Shown: positions 15,133 through 24,101, counted from the stretch's first letter. The stretch is DNA of 28,639 nt from Methanobacteriota archaeon (GCA_018623995.1 JAAZUV010000003.1:1-28639), one strand, 5' to 3'. The notes: generated by a model from the sequence alone, not told the origin. Numbers and translations are program-made.

Positions 15133-16332
15133 TCATGCCATGGGGAGTCTTTTTGCAGGTTTAGGAGGCACATACTCTTCGAATTTTGTATACGTTGTAT
15201 CCCGCTTGATGGGTACACAGCCAGCATCATTGATTAATTTGGATAATTGTTGCAGATCATGCGTGAGAGGTGTCGTCGATCCTGCTAAGTGCATGATTGA
15301 TTCTTGTTGAACCGTCCCATCAATGTCATCAGCACCAAATTGGAGGGCGAGTTCCGCAAGTTCATCACCGATGTTCATCCGATACGCCTTGATATGCGGA
15401 ATACTATCAAGCAAAATTCTCGAGACTGCGATGACACGAAGTATTTCTTGGCCAGTGGACAACTGTGCCATTGGCAACCGTGTTGAATCCGGAAGGAACG
15501 GATATGGAACGAAGCATTGGAATCCACCTGTATCGGATGCGAGTTCACGTAGTTTCAGAATATGTTCGATTCGTTGAGTGGTTGTCTCGATGGTTCCAAA
15601 GAGCATCGTACAGTTGCTTGGCAATCCGATTTCGTGGGCTGTACGGTGAATGTCAAGATACTCTTGACTCGATTCCTTTCCATTGCAAATAATGGCTCGA
15701 ACACCGTCATCAAGGATTTCTGCACCACCCCCTGGTAGCGATGTCAATCCCGCGCTTTGCAGTTGCGACAGTGTCTCCTTAATGGAGAGATTCGAGAGTT
15801 GGGAGAGATGTTTTATCTCAACTGCAGTAAGTGCTTTGATCGAGATGTGTGGGTGCTCGGTGCGTATTCTTTGAAACAATTCAGCATAGTGTTCCACTGT
15901 CCAGTCAGGATGCAATCCCCCTACTGAATGAACTTCGTTGACATACGGAGAGAATCTGGACAATTCTTCAAGATAATTGTCAACCGATAGAGCGTATGCG
16001 TCATCTGCTTTTGGACCTCGTCGAAAGGCACAGAATCTGCATGCGAGCACGCAAATGTTTGTTTGATTAACATGGACATTCGAATTGAAGTAAGCCTTGC
16101 GACCAAACATGGCCTCTTTGTGCAAGTTCGCCAATCGCCCGAGTTCAAACAAGTTGGGCTCAGAGAACAAAAGCACGCCATCCTCAGTGGTGAGCGATTG
16201 ATCATCGAGGATTTTATCGACGATGGTTTGCAAAGATGGACTCCAACGTTCTTGGGCAAGAGCCTGTTTGAGATTCAACTTCCATTCTGGGTCTCTGTCC
16301 GCTAACGCGGCCGTTGAAACCCATCCTGTCAT
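15133..16332 (-). CDS. mqnE: MqnE, aminofutalosine synthase (radical SAM)
   Basis: Radical SAM enzyme joining 3-enolpyruvyl-benzoate and SAM to give aminodeoxyfutalosine. The 399-residue protein has the 4Fe-4S motif Cys94-x3-Cys98-x2-Cys101 (NICVLACRFCAF). GGGAEILDDGVRAIIC, the SNCTMLFGTIET segment, and the C-terminal ADDIDGTVQQESIMHLAG and RDTTY stretches favour MqnE over its paralogue MqnC. Its product feeds later enzymes; MqnB or an equivalent nucleosidase and MqnC are not in this window. GAGG lies 7 bases before the ATG. mqnA follows at 9 bases and the P-type ATPase gene precedes it by 48 bases. Confidence 0.88.
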   Translation of the reverse strand: MTGWVSTAALADRDPEWKLNLKQALAQERWSPSLQTIVDKILDDQSLTTEDGVLLFSEPNLFELGRLANLHKEAMFGRKAYFNSNVHVNQTNICVLACRFCAFRRGPKADDAYALSVDNYLEELSRFSPYVNEVHSVGGLHPDWTVEHYAELFQRIRTEHPHISIKALTAVEIKHLSQLSNLSIKETLSQLQSAGLTSLPGGGAEILDDGVRAIICNGKESSQEYLDIHRTAHEIGLPSNCTMLFGTIETTTQRIEHILKLRELASDTGGFQCFVPYPFLPDSTRLPMAQLSTGQEILRVIAVSRILLDSIPHIKAYRMNIGDELAELALQFGADDIDGTVQQESIMHLAGSTTPLTHDLQQLSKLINDAGCVPIKRDTTYTKFEEYVPPKPAKRLPMA

Positions 16333-16380
16333 AGAAAGGCCTCATATTCATTCTTCAAGAAGATGTGGATGGCTCCACAA

Positions 16381-19269
16381 CTAACGTCGAATACTGAAGA
16401 AACCTGAATTCATCATCAATTTACGGAACTCTTCTATGAGGAAGACCGTTGATGCTACTGCGATTAACACCATCCAGTCGAAACTCTCCAAGGGAGTTGT
16501 GCTGAGTAGGTTTCCAAACTCAATACCAATCAAAGGAAGCTGGAATGTTGCGTAGTGAACGAAAAGGAACAACAGGAATCCAGATGCAAGAATGGCATAG
16601 TTGATTGCTTTGTTCGAAAACAGACCCAACGTGAAGAGGCTATCTTTTTCAGATCGGCAGTTGAGGACATTGAACAACTGGAAGACAATGAACACTGCAA
16701 ACGTCATTGTTTGCGCATCTGCGAATGTCGTGTCTGCATACGATGTCCATGCACTCAAAGCCACTTCATCCCCGGCCAAGCAATCATCGACGCTAAAGCC
16801 AGCATCAGCCTCTGTAGCAAACGGTGCAAGCGAACATTCGTTTCCATAGACGCCTCCACCTGCGAGGAAGAAGACAATCAACGTACCGATCACCATAACA
16901 GCACCAAGATAGAAAATCAAGGCGATATCTCGACCATTCGGCAATCCTTCATCAACTGGACGCGGCGGGCGTTCCATGACCTTGCCATGCCGCTTTTCAA
17001 CACCTAGAGCAACGGCTGGTGGCCCGTCCATGAGAATGTTGATGACAAGGATTTGTGTCGCAGTGAGTGGAAGTTCCCAGCCAAAGATGAACGTTGAGAT
17101 AACAATAAGTGCAACAGCAGCAACGTTGGTTGAAACTTGATAACGCACGAAATTTCGTATGTTTTGGTAGATTTTTCGTCCTTCCTCGACAGCATGAACA
17201 ATGTTGGCGAAATTATCGTCTTGAAGGACCATATCTGCCGCGTCTTTCGCGACATCCGTGCCTGCGATTCCCATGGCGATGCCGATGTTGGCCCCAGATA
17301 AGGCAGGGGCATCGTTCACGCCATCTCCTGTCATGGCAACAATTTCGCCTTGTTCCTGCAGTGAAGAAACAATACGCATCTTCTGATCGGGAGTGACCCG
17401 TGAAAAGATCGCTTTTTCGACAGAATCTGATAGTTCATCCTCGGACATACCTCGTAAATCGGCACCGCTAACTGGGTCGGCTTCAGCACCACTAATAGAC
17501 AACTCCTGCCCAATGGCTGAAGCAGTCATGTGATGATCCCCAGTAATCATCTTGACCTTAATTCCGGCATCTTGACAAATTCGAATCGCTTCTTTCACCT
17601 CTGGGCGTGGTGGATCCATAATGCCAACGAGGCCAAGGAAAATCATACCGTTTTCGACGAGTGAAATGTCCGTCATATCTTCATCATCTGCAAGTTTCTT
17701 TGCAGCCAATGCTATGACACGCATCGATTGAGATCCCATTTCTTTGTTCCTTTTCGATGCCTCCTTCAAGTCGTCGTCAGAGATTTCAACAAGTTCACCA
17801 TCCAAGTAACGATGGGTTGTGATTGGAACAAAGCCGCCTGCGGCTCCCTTCGCAAATACCCACCGTTCACCCTCGTATTCGTGGATGACGGACATGCGTT
17901 TTCGCTCCGTATCGAAAAAGAATTCGTGTAGACGTGGGTGGCGTTGAGAGAATTTGCGAACCTCTCCATTAAGCTTCCAACCCAGAACAGCACATGCTGA
18001 ATCAGTTGGATCTCCTATCGCCGTCCAACGACCTTCGTGCTTGCTAATTTGTGAATTGTGGCACAACGAGAGACAAGCAGCAAGCAAGCGGAACCCTGGT
18101 TTGGATTGCAGTGTTGACATAGAATCTTCGTCAAGTTCACTCCCATCGATGCTCAGTGCACCTTTTGGATTGAAACCATCTCCAGTTACGCCGTAGTAAC
18201 CGTCGACGGCGTGAAGTTGTCGAACCGTCATCTCGTTTTTCGTGAGTGTACCGGTTTTGTCAGAACAAATAACGGTCGTCGAACCAAGCGTTTCAACTGC
18301 TTTCATTCGTCGAACAATCGCCTTGTGCCTGGCCATGTTACGCATGCCCAGTGAAAGCGTGATGACAAGAATAATCGGCAATCCTTCTGGAACAATAGCG
18401 ACAAAGATGGCAATAGCAGTGATGAATTGCTTGATGGCAACTTCTCGTAGAGGAACGTCGCCTCCGTAAGCAAGAATCAACTTGATCGATACGAGAAGAA
18501 CTGCAACGACTAATGCGATGAATCCTAGGAATCGACCCAACGACTCGAGTTTCAGTTCAAGTGGTGTCTTCGGCGTTTGGGCTTCTGATATATCACTTGC
18601 AATCCGACCGAGTTGCGTGCTCATTCCCGTTTCGACAACAACGCCTACTGCACGACCAGTTGCAACGGTTGTGCCCATGTACATCATGTTCCTTCGATCC
18701 GCAAGAAGCGTATTGACGTCCATTGCATCGAGATGCTTTGTGATAGGTTCAGATTCACCTGTCAGTGCAGATTCATCAACTCGGCATTGATAGACTTCCA
18801 GCAAGCGTATGTCAGCGGGTACATTGATTCCTTCTTCCAATTTTACGATGTCACCAGGTACCAATTCGGTGGTAGGAATTTCTGACTCGAAACCGTCCCG
18901 AAGAGTGACTGAATTGGAGATACTCATCTGCTTGAGAGCGTCCATGGCTTGTTCTGCTTGACCTTCTTGCCAAAATCCAAAGAAGGCGTTGGCCGTTAAG
19001 ACCAAGAAGATGAAGATTGCATCTCCAGGGTGATCTGGTTTGATGGCCAATGCAATGAGAGCTGCAGCAATGAGGAGGTAGTTCAGTGGGTCGTTGTATT
19101 GTGAAAGAAATCTGATGATTGCTGGAGTTGGCTCGGGCTGATCGAGTTGATTCGGCCCATATTTTTGCATTCTCGTATGGATTTCAGATTGGGTCAGACC
19201 ATTTGGATTGGCGTCCAAAACCGACATGACTTCATCATTTTCCATCGAGTGCCAGTTCTGTTGAACCAA
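16381..19269 (-). CDS. P-type cation ATPase, P2A Ca2+ (SERCA/PMR1-like) type
   Basis: A 962-residue ion pump of the cell membrane. The phosphorylated Asp337 lies in CSDKTGTLTKNEM. ALTGESEPITKH is the actuator loop, MTGDGVNDAPALSGANIGIAMG the hinge, and VAIVPEGLPIIL in M4 together with NILMDGPPAVALGVEKR in M6 indicate the Ca2+/Mn2+ subgroup rather than Na+/K+ pumps. The N-terminus NWHSMENDEVMSVLDANPNGL is typical of the cation-ATPase N domain. The TTG at 19269 is chosen because GGTGAT lies 5 bases upstream and it keeps the conserved WH; ATG 19245 and an upstream TTG at 19293 are alternatives. The loop after M7 carries two Cys (NECSLAP, VDDCLAG) that could form an external disulfide. Confidence 0.92.
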   Translation of the reverse strand: MVQQNWHSMENDEVMSVLDANPNGLTQSEIHTRMQKYGPNQLDQPEPTPAIIRFLSQYNDPLNYLLIAAALIALAIKPDHPGDAIFIFLVLTANAFFGFWQEGQAEQAMDALKQMSISNSVTLRDGFESEIPTTELVPGDIVKLEEGINVPADIRLLEVYQCRVDESALTGESEPITKHLDAMDVNTLLADRRNMMYMGTTVATGRAVGVVVETGMSTQLGRIASDISEAQTPKTPLELKLESLGRFLGFIALVVAVLLVSIKLILAYGGDVPLREVAIKQFITAIAIFVAIVPEGLPIILVITLSLGMRNMARHKAIVRRMKAVETLGSTTVICSDKTGTLTKNEMTVRQLHAVDGYYGVTGDGFNPKGALSIDGSELDEDSMSTLQSKPGFRLLAACLSLCHNSQISKHEGRWTAIGDPTDSACAVLGWKLNGEVRKFSQRHPRLHEFFFDTERKRMSVIHEYEGERWVFAKGAAGGFVPITTHRYLDGELVEISDDDLKEASKRNKEMGSQSMRVIALAAKKLADDEDMTDISLVENGMIFLGLVGIMDPPRPEVKEAIRICQDAGIKVKMITGDHHMTASAIGQELSISGAEADPVSGADLRGMSEDELSDSVEKAIFSRVTPDQKMRIVSSLQEQGEIVAMTGDGVNDAPALSGANIGIAMGIAGTDVAKDAADMVLQDDNFANIVHAVEEGRKIYQNIRNFVRYQVSTNVAAVALIVISTFIFGWELPLTATQILVINILMDGPPAVALGVEKRHGKVMERPPRPVDEGLPNGRDIALIFYLGAVMVIGTLIVFFLAGGGVYGNECSLAPFATEADAGFSVDDCLAGDEVALSAWTSYADTTFADAQTMTFAVFIVFQLFNVLNCRSEKDSLFTLGLFSNKAINYAILASGFLLFLFVHYATFQLPLIGIEFGNLLSTTPLESFDWMVLIAVASTVFLIEEFRKLMMNSGFFSIRR

Positions 19270-19273
19270 GAAA

Positions 19274-19279
19274 ATCACC
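19274..19279 (-). promoter_or_regulatory. Shine-Dalgarno site GGTGAT deciding a TTG start for the P-type ATPase
   Basis: GGTGAT complements the AUCACC part of the usual archaeal 16S 3' end and lies five bases before the TTG at 19269. The same kind of site precedes mqnA, which supports reading this TTG as the true start. Confidence 0.5.
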
Positions 19280-19331
19280 ACAGAAGCCAACAAGGACTCC
19301 AGTAGGCTAGCCTTTCTTGACGGCCTTATGA

Positions 19332-19371
19332 TTTTGATGGAGGAAATCCCATGAAAATCTGCCCATCAAAA
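19332..19371 (+). promoter_or_regulatory. Inverted repeat around a Shine-Dalgarno/ATG ahead of the OPT gene
   Basis: TTTTGATGG (19332-19340) and CCATCAAAA (19363-19371) form a perfect 9-bp stem with a 22-base loop. A strong GGAGG (19339-19343) overlaps the stem, and an ATG at 19351 lies in the loop. That ATG opens a frame that runs out of phase into the OPT gene. If transcribed, the hairpin could mask a ribosome site. A TATA-like TTATGAT at 19326-19332 could instead place the transcript start inside the repeat. Confidence 0.35.
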
Positions 19372-19426
19372 ATGCAGCAGCGAAAACAGCCGAATCCTTC
19401 TCAAACGTTCTTGATTTGGCAGGTCC

Positions 19427-21508
19427 ATGTCCGCTCAAGATGGCCCGTATATTCCAGCGGACCAAGAGCCGAAGGAACTTACACTCCGAGTGTTGGTTGT
19501 AGGCGTCCTCCTCGGCATCCTCATGACAGCAGCAAATGCATATCTTGGGCTCTATGCAGGTATGACCGTGTCAGCGAGTATTCCTGCTGCTGTTATGTCA
19601 ATGCTCATTCTTCGGAGCCTCTTCAAGGATGTGAGTATTCTCGAAAACAATGCCGTTCAAACCATGGCGAGTGCTGGTGAATCTCTTGCTGCTGGCGTCA
19701 TATTCACAGTTCCTGCAATGCTCGTCATCGGCATTTGGATCGACATTGAATGGTTCCCCACGCTAGCTATCGCTCTTCTTGGTGGACTTCTTGGAACGAT
19801 GTTCACCATTGCATTGCGTCGCTTGTTCATTGTTGAAGAAGCATTACCCTACCCTGAAGGGGTTGCATGTCGCGAAGTGTTGGTCGCTGGAGAAGAGGGC
19901 GGTAGCGGTGCTTTAGCCATCGTCTATGCATTGGGAATCGGAGCGCTCTATGGACTCATGGTCAAGGGATTCAAGGTTACACATCACTCAGCAGAAACAG
20001 CGTTTGAATTTATGAAAACACGAATGTATGCTGGTGTCGATCTTTCTGTTGCTCTCCTCTCTGTCGGATTTATTGTTGGAATTCGCATTGCATCCTTTAT
20101 TTTCCTCGGAGGAATTATCGGGTTTGGAATTCTTGTTCCATTGTACGGCTATCTCAATGGGTGGCCTGACTCGCCAACACTCGCTGAAGGATTCGACAAA
20201 CTCTGGCTCGAACAAGTCCGTTATGTCGGTGTCGGTGCGATGGTCGTAGGTGGCATTTACACCCTGTGGAGTATGCGAAAAACCATCATCACTGGATTGA
20301 AGAAATCGTTCGTACAAAACGAATCTGATGGTGAACTTCATCTTCGAACTGAGAAAGACCTCCCACTCCAATGGGTCACTGTTGTTTGTGGCATACTTGT
20401 CGTCCTGACCTTTTTCTTCTACTGGATGATTACTGGATCGTTACTGCTCTCACTTGCAGGTGCTCTCTTCCTTGCCTTAGTAGCGTTCTTCTTCGCTGCT
20501 GTTGCAGGTTACATCGCTGGTGTCGTTGGTTCAAGCAATTCACCCGTTTCTGGAATGACGATTGCAACACTGTTATTCACTGTTGGATTGGTTTGGATTG
20601 TTGGATCACTCATCTTAGATTTGTCACAAACAGAACTGATGTATGCCACACTTCTCATTGCAGCCGTTGTTGCCAGCAGCGCCGCCATTGCTGGTGATGT
20701 CATGCAGGATCTGAAAACAGGACACATGGTTGGAGCGACACCTTGGCGCCAGCAAATTGCTGAAATTGTTGGCGTCATCACCGGTGCGTTTGTCATAGGC
20801 CCTACAATTGCCCTTTTGCACAATGCGTTCCAGATTTCCTCAACAGCGTGTCTAGCAACCAACGAACGTATTGCCGCTGCTCAGCAAAATGGTGACATGT
20901 CACAATCGATGTACGATTGCAGTGAGGCTCTGTTTGCGCCACAAGCAGAATTGATTGGTGCAATTGTCAAAGGAGCATTCGTTGGTGATATGAATCTCCC
21001 GATGGTGTTTTTGGGTGCTGCTCTTGCCGTGGTGCTGATTCGTCTTTCGATGCCAGTCATGTCGGTAGCGATTGGCATCTATTTGCCTTTGAAGCTGAGC
21101 GTTCCAATCATGCTCGGTGGAATCTTGTCATCGCTTGCCATTGGGGCGGCATACTTGCGCGTCGATGGGACATTGGATCAAGAACCATCCAAAGAAGCGA
21201 AAGCTGCTGCGTCCGATGTTGAGAGTAGAGGTGTTTTGATCGGTGCTGGATTCATTGCTGGAGAATCCATTCTCGGTGTTCTCATTGCAGTCCTCATCGT
21301 TCTCAACATCAATCTGGATCAAATCTTTGGCATTCATGAACTGTCTCAATTCTTCTCCCTCGTCTTCTTTGCTTGGTTCGTTGGAGTCTTCGTCTGGCTT
21401 GCGACTAGAGCGCTACCAGATGGGGGAAATTTAGGCAAGGAAATCTTCACTACCACAACGCATTCAATCAAAAAATTCTTGCGTTCACTGCTCCCTCAGT
21501 CCAAATAA
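19427..21508 (+). CDS. OPT-family oligopeptide transporter
   Basis: A 693-residue integral membrane protein with about 15 hydrophobic segments. The N-terminal block AANAYLGLYAGMTVSASIPA and AVQTMASAGESLAAGVIFT are signatures of the prokaryotic branch of the oligopeptide transporter (OPT) family, which imports small peptides or metal chelates. ALPYPEGVACREVLVAGEEGG and PFVFLG-like NLPMVFLGAALAV segments also fit. Near residue 475 an extra loop carries two Cys (TACLATNE and YDCSEAL), possibly a disulfide outside the cell. The start is the ATG that gives the usual short polar N-terminus; it has no strong ribosome site of its own. The upstream hairpin and out-of-frame ATG are noted separately. 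The transketolase genes follow 44 bases later. Confidence 0.9.
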   Translation: MSAQDGPYIPADQEPKELTLRVLVVGVLLGILMTAANAYLGLYAGMTVSASIPAAVMSMLILRSLFKDVSILENNAVQTMASAGESLAAGVIFTVPAMLVIGIWIDIEWFPTLAIALLGGLLGTMFTIALRRLFIVEEALPYPEGVACREVLVAGEEGGSGALAIVYALGIGALYGLMVKGFKVTHHSAETAFEFMKTRMYAGVDLSVALLSVGFIVGIRIASFIFLGGIIGFGILVPLYGYLNGWPDSPTLAEGFDKLWLEQVRYVGVGAMVVGGIYTLWSMRKTIITGLKKSFVQNESDGELHLRTEKDLPLQWVTVVCGILVVLTFFFYWMITGSLLLSLAGALFLALVAFFFAAVAGYIAGVVGSSNSPVSGMTIATLLFTVGLVWIVGSLILDLSQTELMYATLLIAAVVASSAAIAGDVMQDLKTGHMVGATPWRQQIAEIVGVITGAFVIGPTIALLHNAFQISSTACLATNERIAAAQQNGDMSQSMYDCSEALFAPQAELIGAIVKGAFVGDMNLPMVFLGAALAVVLIRLSMPVMSVAIGIYLPLKLSVPIMLGGILSSLAIGAAYLRVDGTLDQEPSKEAKAAASDVESRGVLIGAGFIAGESILGVLIAVLIVLNINLDQIFGIHELSQFFSLVFFAWFVGVFVWLATRALPDGGNLGKEIFTTTTHSIKKFLRSLLPQSK

Positions 21509-21552
21509 TTCAACGGTAATTATGAAAGGCTCAAGGCGATGGCCAGTAATCG

Positions 21553-22386
21553 GTGGTCAGTATCACAGCATCCATATCGGAATTGGAAGAACTTGCACGA
21601 CGTTGTCGAATTGAAATCGTGAAAATGGTCCATCGTGCGCAAGCAGGGCATCCAGGTGGTTCCCTATCTGAAATCGACTTGATGGCAGCTCTCTATTCGA
21701 CGTCTCTACGTGTTCGACCTGACGATCCTGACTGGGACGACAGAGACCGATTCATTCTCTCCAAGGGCCACGCATCACCTGGCATGTATGCTCTTTTGGC
21801 AGAAAAAGGATTCATTTCGCACGATGATTTGCACTCGTATCGAGTTCTTGGAGGAATTTGTCAAGGCCACGTCGACATGAAGTGGTGCCCGGGTGTAGAT
21901 TTCAGTGCTGGAAGCCTCGGCATGGGACTCTCCTTTGGCATGGGTTGTGCCCTCGCAGCACGACTTGAAGGCAGTGAGCGACGTGCATTCGTCATGCTTG
22001 GCGATGGTGAAATTCAGGAGGGGTCTGTTTGGGAAGCAGCTATGGCTGCAACCCACCATGAACTCGGTAACCTCAAAGTCATTCTTGACCGCAATCGAAT
22101 TCAGAACGATGATTTTTGTCTTGAACAAATGCGGATGTTCGATATTCCTGCCAAGTGGAAAGCATTTGGATGGAACGTCATGGAAATTGACGGACACAAC
22201 ATGACCGAGATTGTCGATGGCATCAAGTTCCTCGACGAGTCCAACAATGCTCCTTCGATACTTATTGCACAAACAATCAAAGGAAAGGGCGTCTCCTACA
22301 TGGAAGACAATCCTTCGTTCCATGGTGCTGCACCGAACGATGAGCAGTTTGAAATTGCAATGAACGAGTTGGGGGCGGTCGAATGA
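21553..22386 (+). CDS. tktA: Transketolase, N-terminal (ThDP-binding) subunit
   Basis: Archaeal-type split transketolase, first half, 277 residues; with its partner it moves two-carbon ketol units between sugar phosphates. AQAGHPGGSLSEIDLMAALY and SKGHASPGMYALLAEKG are family hallmarks, and GDGEIQEGSVWEAAMAATHH...DRNRIQ (from residue 151) is the thiamine-diphosphate motif GDG...N. The GTG at 21553 is the first possible start after an in-frame TAA at 21547 and gives the normal N-terminal length; no clear Shine-Dalgarno site precedes it. The stop overlaps the start of the second subunit by four bases (ATGA). Confidence 0.94.
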   Translation: MVSITASISELEELARRCRIEIVKMVHRAQAGHPGGSLSEIDLMAALYSTSLRVRPDDPDWDDRDRFILSKGHASPGMYALLAEKGFISHDDLHSYRVLGGICQGHVDMKWCPGVDFSAGSLGMGLSFGMGCALAARLEGSERRAFVMLGDGEIQEGSVWEAAMAATHHELGNLKVILDRNRIQNDDFCLEQMRMFDIPAKWKAFGWNVMEIDGHNMTEIVDGIKFLDESNNAPSILIAQTIKGKGVSYMEDNPSFHGAAPNDEQFEIAMNELGAVE

Positions 22387-23321
22387 GTCGAATGGCAGCT
22401 ACTCGAGACGGCTATGGGCAAGCATTGCTTGAACTCGCAGACAACGACAAGGTTGTTGTCCTCGAAGCTGATCTCGGAAAGTCAACAAAATCCTTGCATT
22501 TCCGAAAGGCACACCCAGAACGGACTATCTCGTGTGGGATTGGAGAGCAAAACATGCTCCTCGTCGCTGCAGGAATGGCATCAAGTGGGTACATTCCATT
22601 TGCTTCGACGTTTGCAATTTTCACAGAACGAGCCTTTGAACAAATGAGGAATGGTGTAGCCCGGCCCAATCTTGCTGTCCACGTGTGCGGTTCACACGGC
22701 GGTACTCACACCGGGACGGATGGTTCATCTGCCCAATCGATCGAAGATTTGGCCATTTATCGAACTCTACCCAACGTTACGGTACTCCATCCATGTGACG
22801 ATGTAAGTACACGATTGTTGACCAAACAACTTGCCGATTCGAACAGCCCTTCCTACATGCGAACCGCTCGAAACAAGACCCCCGTCTTGTACGACGACGT
22901 TGACCCAAGTACGATTCAAATTGGAAAAGGAATCGAATTGCGTGAAGGAGTGGATGTTGCAATCATTGCCTGTGGCGTTCTTGTTTCTGAAGCACTCAAA
23001 GCAGCTGATGCGTTAAGCGAACAGGGTGTACATGCAACTGTTATCGACATGCACACCATTAAGCCGCTTGACACAGATTTGGTTGATCGTGTTGCAGAAC
23101 GGTGTGGAGCAATTGTCACCGCAGAAGATCACTCTGTTATCGGTGGACTTGGCGGCGCAGTAGCAGAACATCTCTCCGCATCATCGTGTACCCCGTTGGA
23201 GCGTGTTGGTGTGAATGACCGATTTGGAGAATCTGGTCAAGCGGATGAAATGCTTGAACTCATGGAGCTCAGCGCACCTCACATCGTGAAAGCCGCACAG
23301 CGAGCCATGAACCGCAAGTGA
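22383..23321 (+). CDS. tktB: Transketolase, C-terminal (Pyr and TK-C) subunit
   Basis: Second half of the split transketolase, 312 residues. VVVLEADLGKSTKSL opens the pyrimidine-binding domain, and GIGEQNM holds the conserved Glu55 that activates the thiamine ring. The CGSHGGTHTGTDGSSAQSIEDLAIYRTLPNVTV segment and the C-terminal domain (LREGVDVAIIACGVLVSEALKAADAL; TAEDHSVIGGLGGAVAE) match transketolase subunits rather than DXS or pyruvate dehydrogenase. Translational coupling to the first subunit is expected from the ATGA overlap, giving equal amounts of the two parts. Confidence 0.94.
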   Translation: MSRMAATRDGYGQALLELADNDKVVVLEADLGKSTKSLHFRKAHPERTISCGIGEQNMLLVAAGMASSGYIPFASTFAIFTERAFEQMRNGVARPNLAVHVCGSHGGTHTGTDGSSAQSIEDLAIYRTLPNVTVLHPCDDVSTRLLTKQLADSNSPSYMRTARNKTPVLYDDVDPSTIQIGKGIELREGVDVAIIACGVLVSEALKAADALSEQGVHATVIDMHTIKPLDTDLVDRVAERCGAIVTAEDHSVIGGLGGAVAEHLSASSCTPLERVGVNDRFGESGQADEMLELMELSAPHIVKAAQRAMNRK

Positions 23322-23363
23322 TGCAACCATCATGTTCATGAATCGCCAATTCAACGAACGTTC

Positions 23364-24023
23364 ATGGAGTTCTTCCTTGATACTGCCGATGTCGACGAAA
23401 TTCGTGAAATTGCTGCTTGGGGAATCCTCGACGGTGTCACAACCAATCCTTCACTGATCAAGAAAAGTGGACGCGATTTCAAAGAGGTTGTCCGAGAAAT
23501 TGCTGGGATTTGCTCAGGTCCGATTTCAGCAGAAGTGACGGCTATGGACACACAAGGTATGCTTGAACAAGCACGACAACTTAAGGCCGAATTACCAGAA
23601 AATGTCATCATTAAGATACCTTGTACGCCAGAGGGACTTGCTGCAACGAAGGTATTGACAGAAGAAGGTGTAGATACCAACGTCACACTCATCTTCTCAG
23701 CATCTCAAGCATTGATGGCCGCTAAAGCAGGGGCTACGTACGTTTCTCCGTTTATCGGTCGTATCGACGATACCGGGCATGATGGAATGAACCTCATTGC
23801 TGAGATCATGGAAACCTGGGAGAAGTACGACATTTCTACGAAAGTACTCGCAGCATCCATCCGTCATCCAACGCATGTGCTTCAATGCATGCAACTAGGG
23901 GCGCATACTGCTACCATGCCTGCGAAGATTTTCCGACAACTCATGAAACACCCACTTACCGACAAAGGACTGGAAGGGTTCATGCGTGACTGGGCAGAAG
24001 TTGAAGCTGCGGGTAAGGCCTGA
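23364..24023 (+). CDS. tal: Transaldolase / fructose-6-phosphate aldolase family enzyme
   Basis: A 219-residue TIM-barrel enzyme of the short (FSA/TalC) transaldolase family, acting in the non-oxidative pentose phosphate pathway next to transketolase. MEFFLDTADVDEIR, GVTTNPSLIKKSG, the Schiff-base Lys84 in VIIKIPCTPEG, NVTLIFSASQALMAAKAGATYVSPFIGRIDD and ATMPAKIF are all conserved. Whether it is a true transaldolase or an aldolase cannot be fixed from sequence alone; the adjacent transketolase argues for transaldolase. The ATG is preceded by a GAACGTTC palindrome. The gap to tktB is 42 bases. Confidence 0.93.
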   Translation: MEFFLDTADVDEIREIAAWGILDGVTTNPSLIKKSGRDFKEVVREIAGICSGPISAEVTAMDTQGMLEQARQLKAELPENVIIKIPCTPEGLAATKVLTEEGVDTNVTLIFSASQALMAAKAGATYVSPFIGRIDDTGHDGMNLIAEIMETWEKYDISTKVLAASIRHPTHVLQCMQLGAHTATMPAKIFRQLMKHPLTDKGLEGFMRDWAEVEAAGKA

Positions 24024-24056
24024 AATCATCAAGCATCACAAAAGGAGGCTTCATCA

Positions 24057-24101
24057 ATGATGGAGCATCAGCCCATACCACTGAGGGACCTCAATGAGTG
24101 A
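24057..24101 (+). CDS. 14-codon leader ORF with an AAAGGAGG ribosome site
   Basis: AAAGGAGG at 24041-24048 is the strongest Shine-Dalgarno match I noticed in the window and lies 8 bases before this ATG. The ORF reads MMEHQPIPLRDLNE and stops at 24099-24101, eight bases inside the next gene, so ribosomes leaving it could restart at 24094. It is too short to judge by homology and could simply be a fortuitous ATG between a good ribosome site and the real start. Confidence 0.35.
   Translation: MMEHQPIPLRDLNE

Noticed and set aside
15133..16332. Reading the radical SAM gene as MqnC
   Set aside because: SNCTMLFGTIET, ADDIDGTV and the RDTTY ending fit MqnE better; MqnC usually has TTATMMFG-like sequence and FIPWxFQP.
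19351..19680. 109-codon ORF beginning with a good GGAGG-N7-ATG upstream of OPT
   Set aside because: It runs out of frame through the start of the OPT gene, and its product is Arg/Ser/Pro-rich shadow sequence with no recognisable domain. Only the start region is kept, as a possible leader element.
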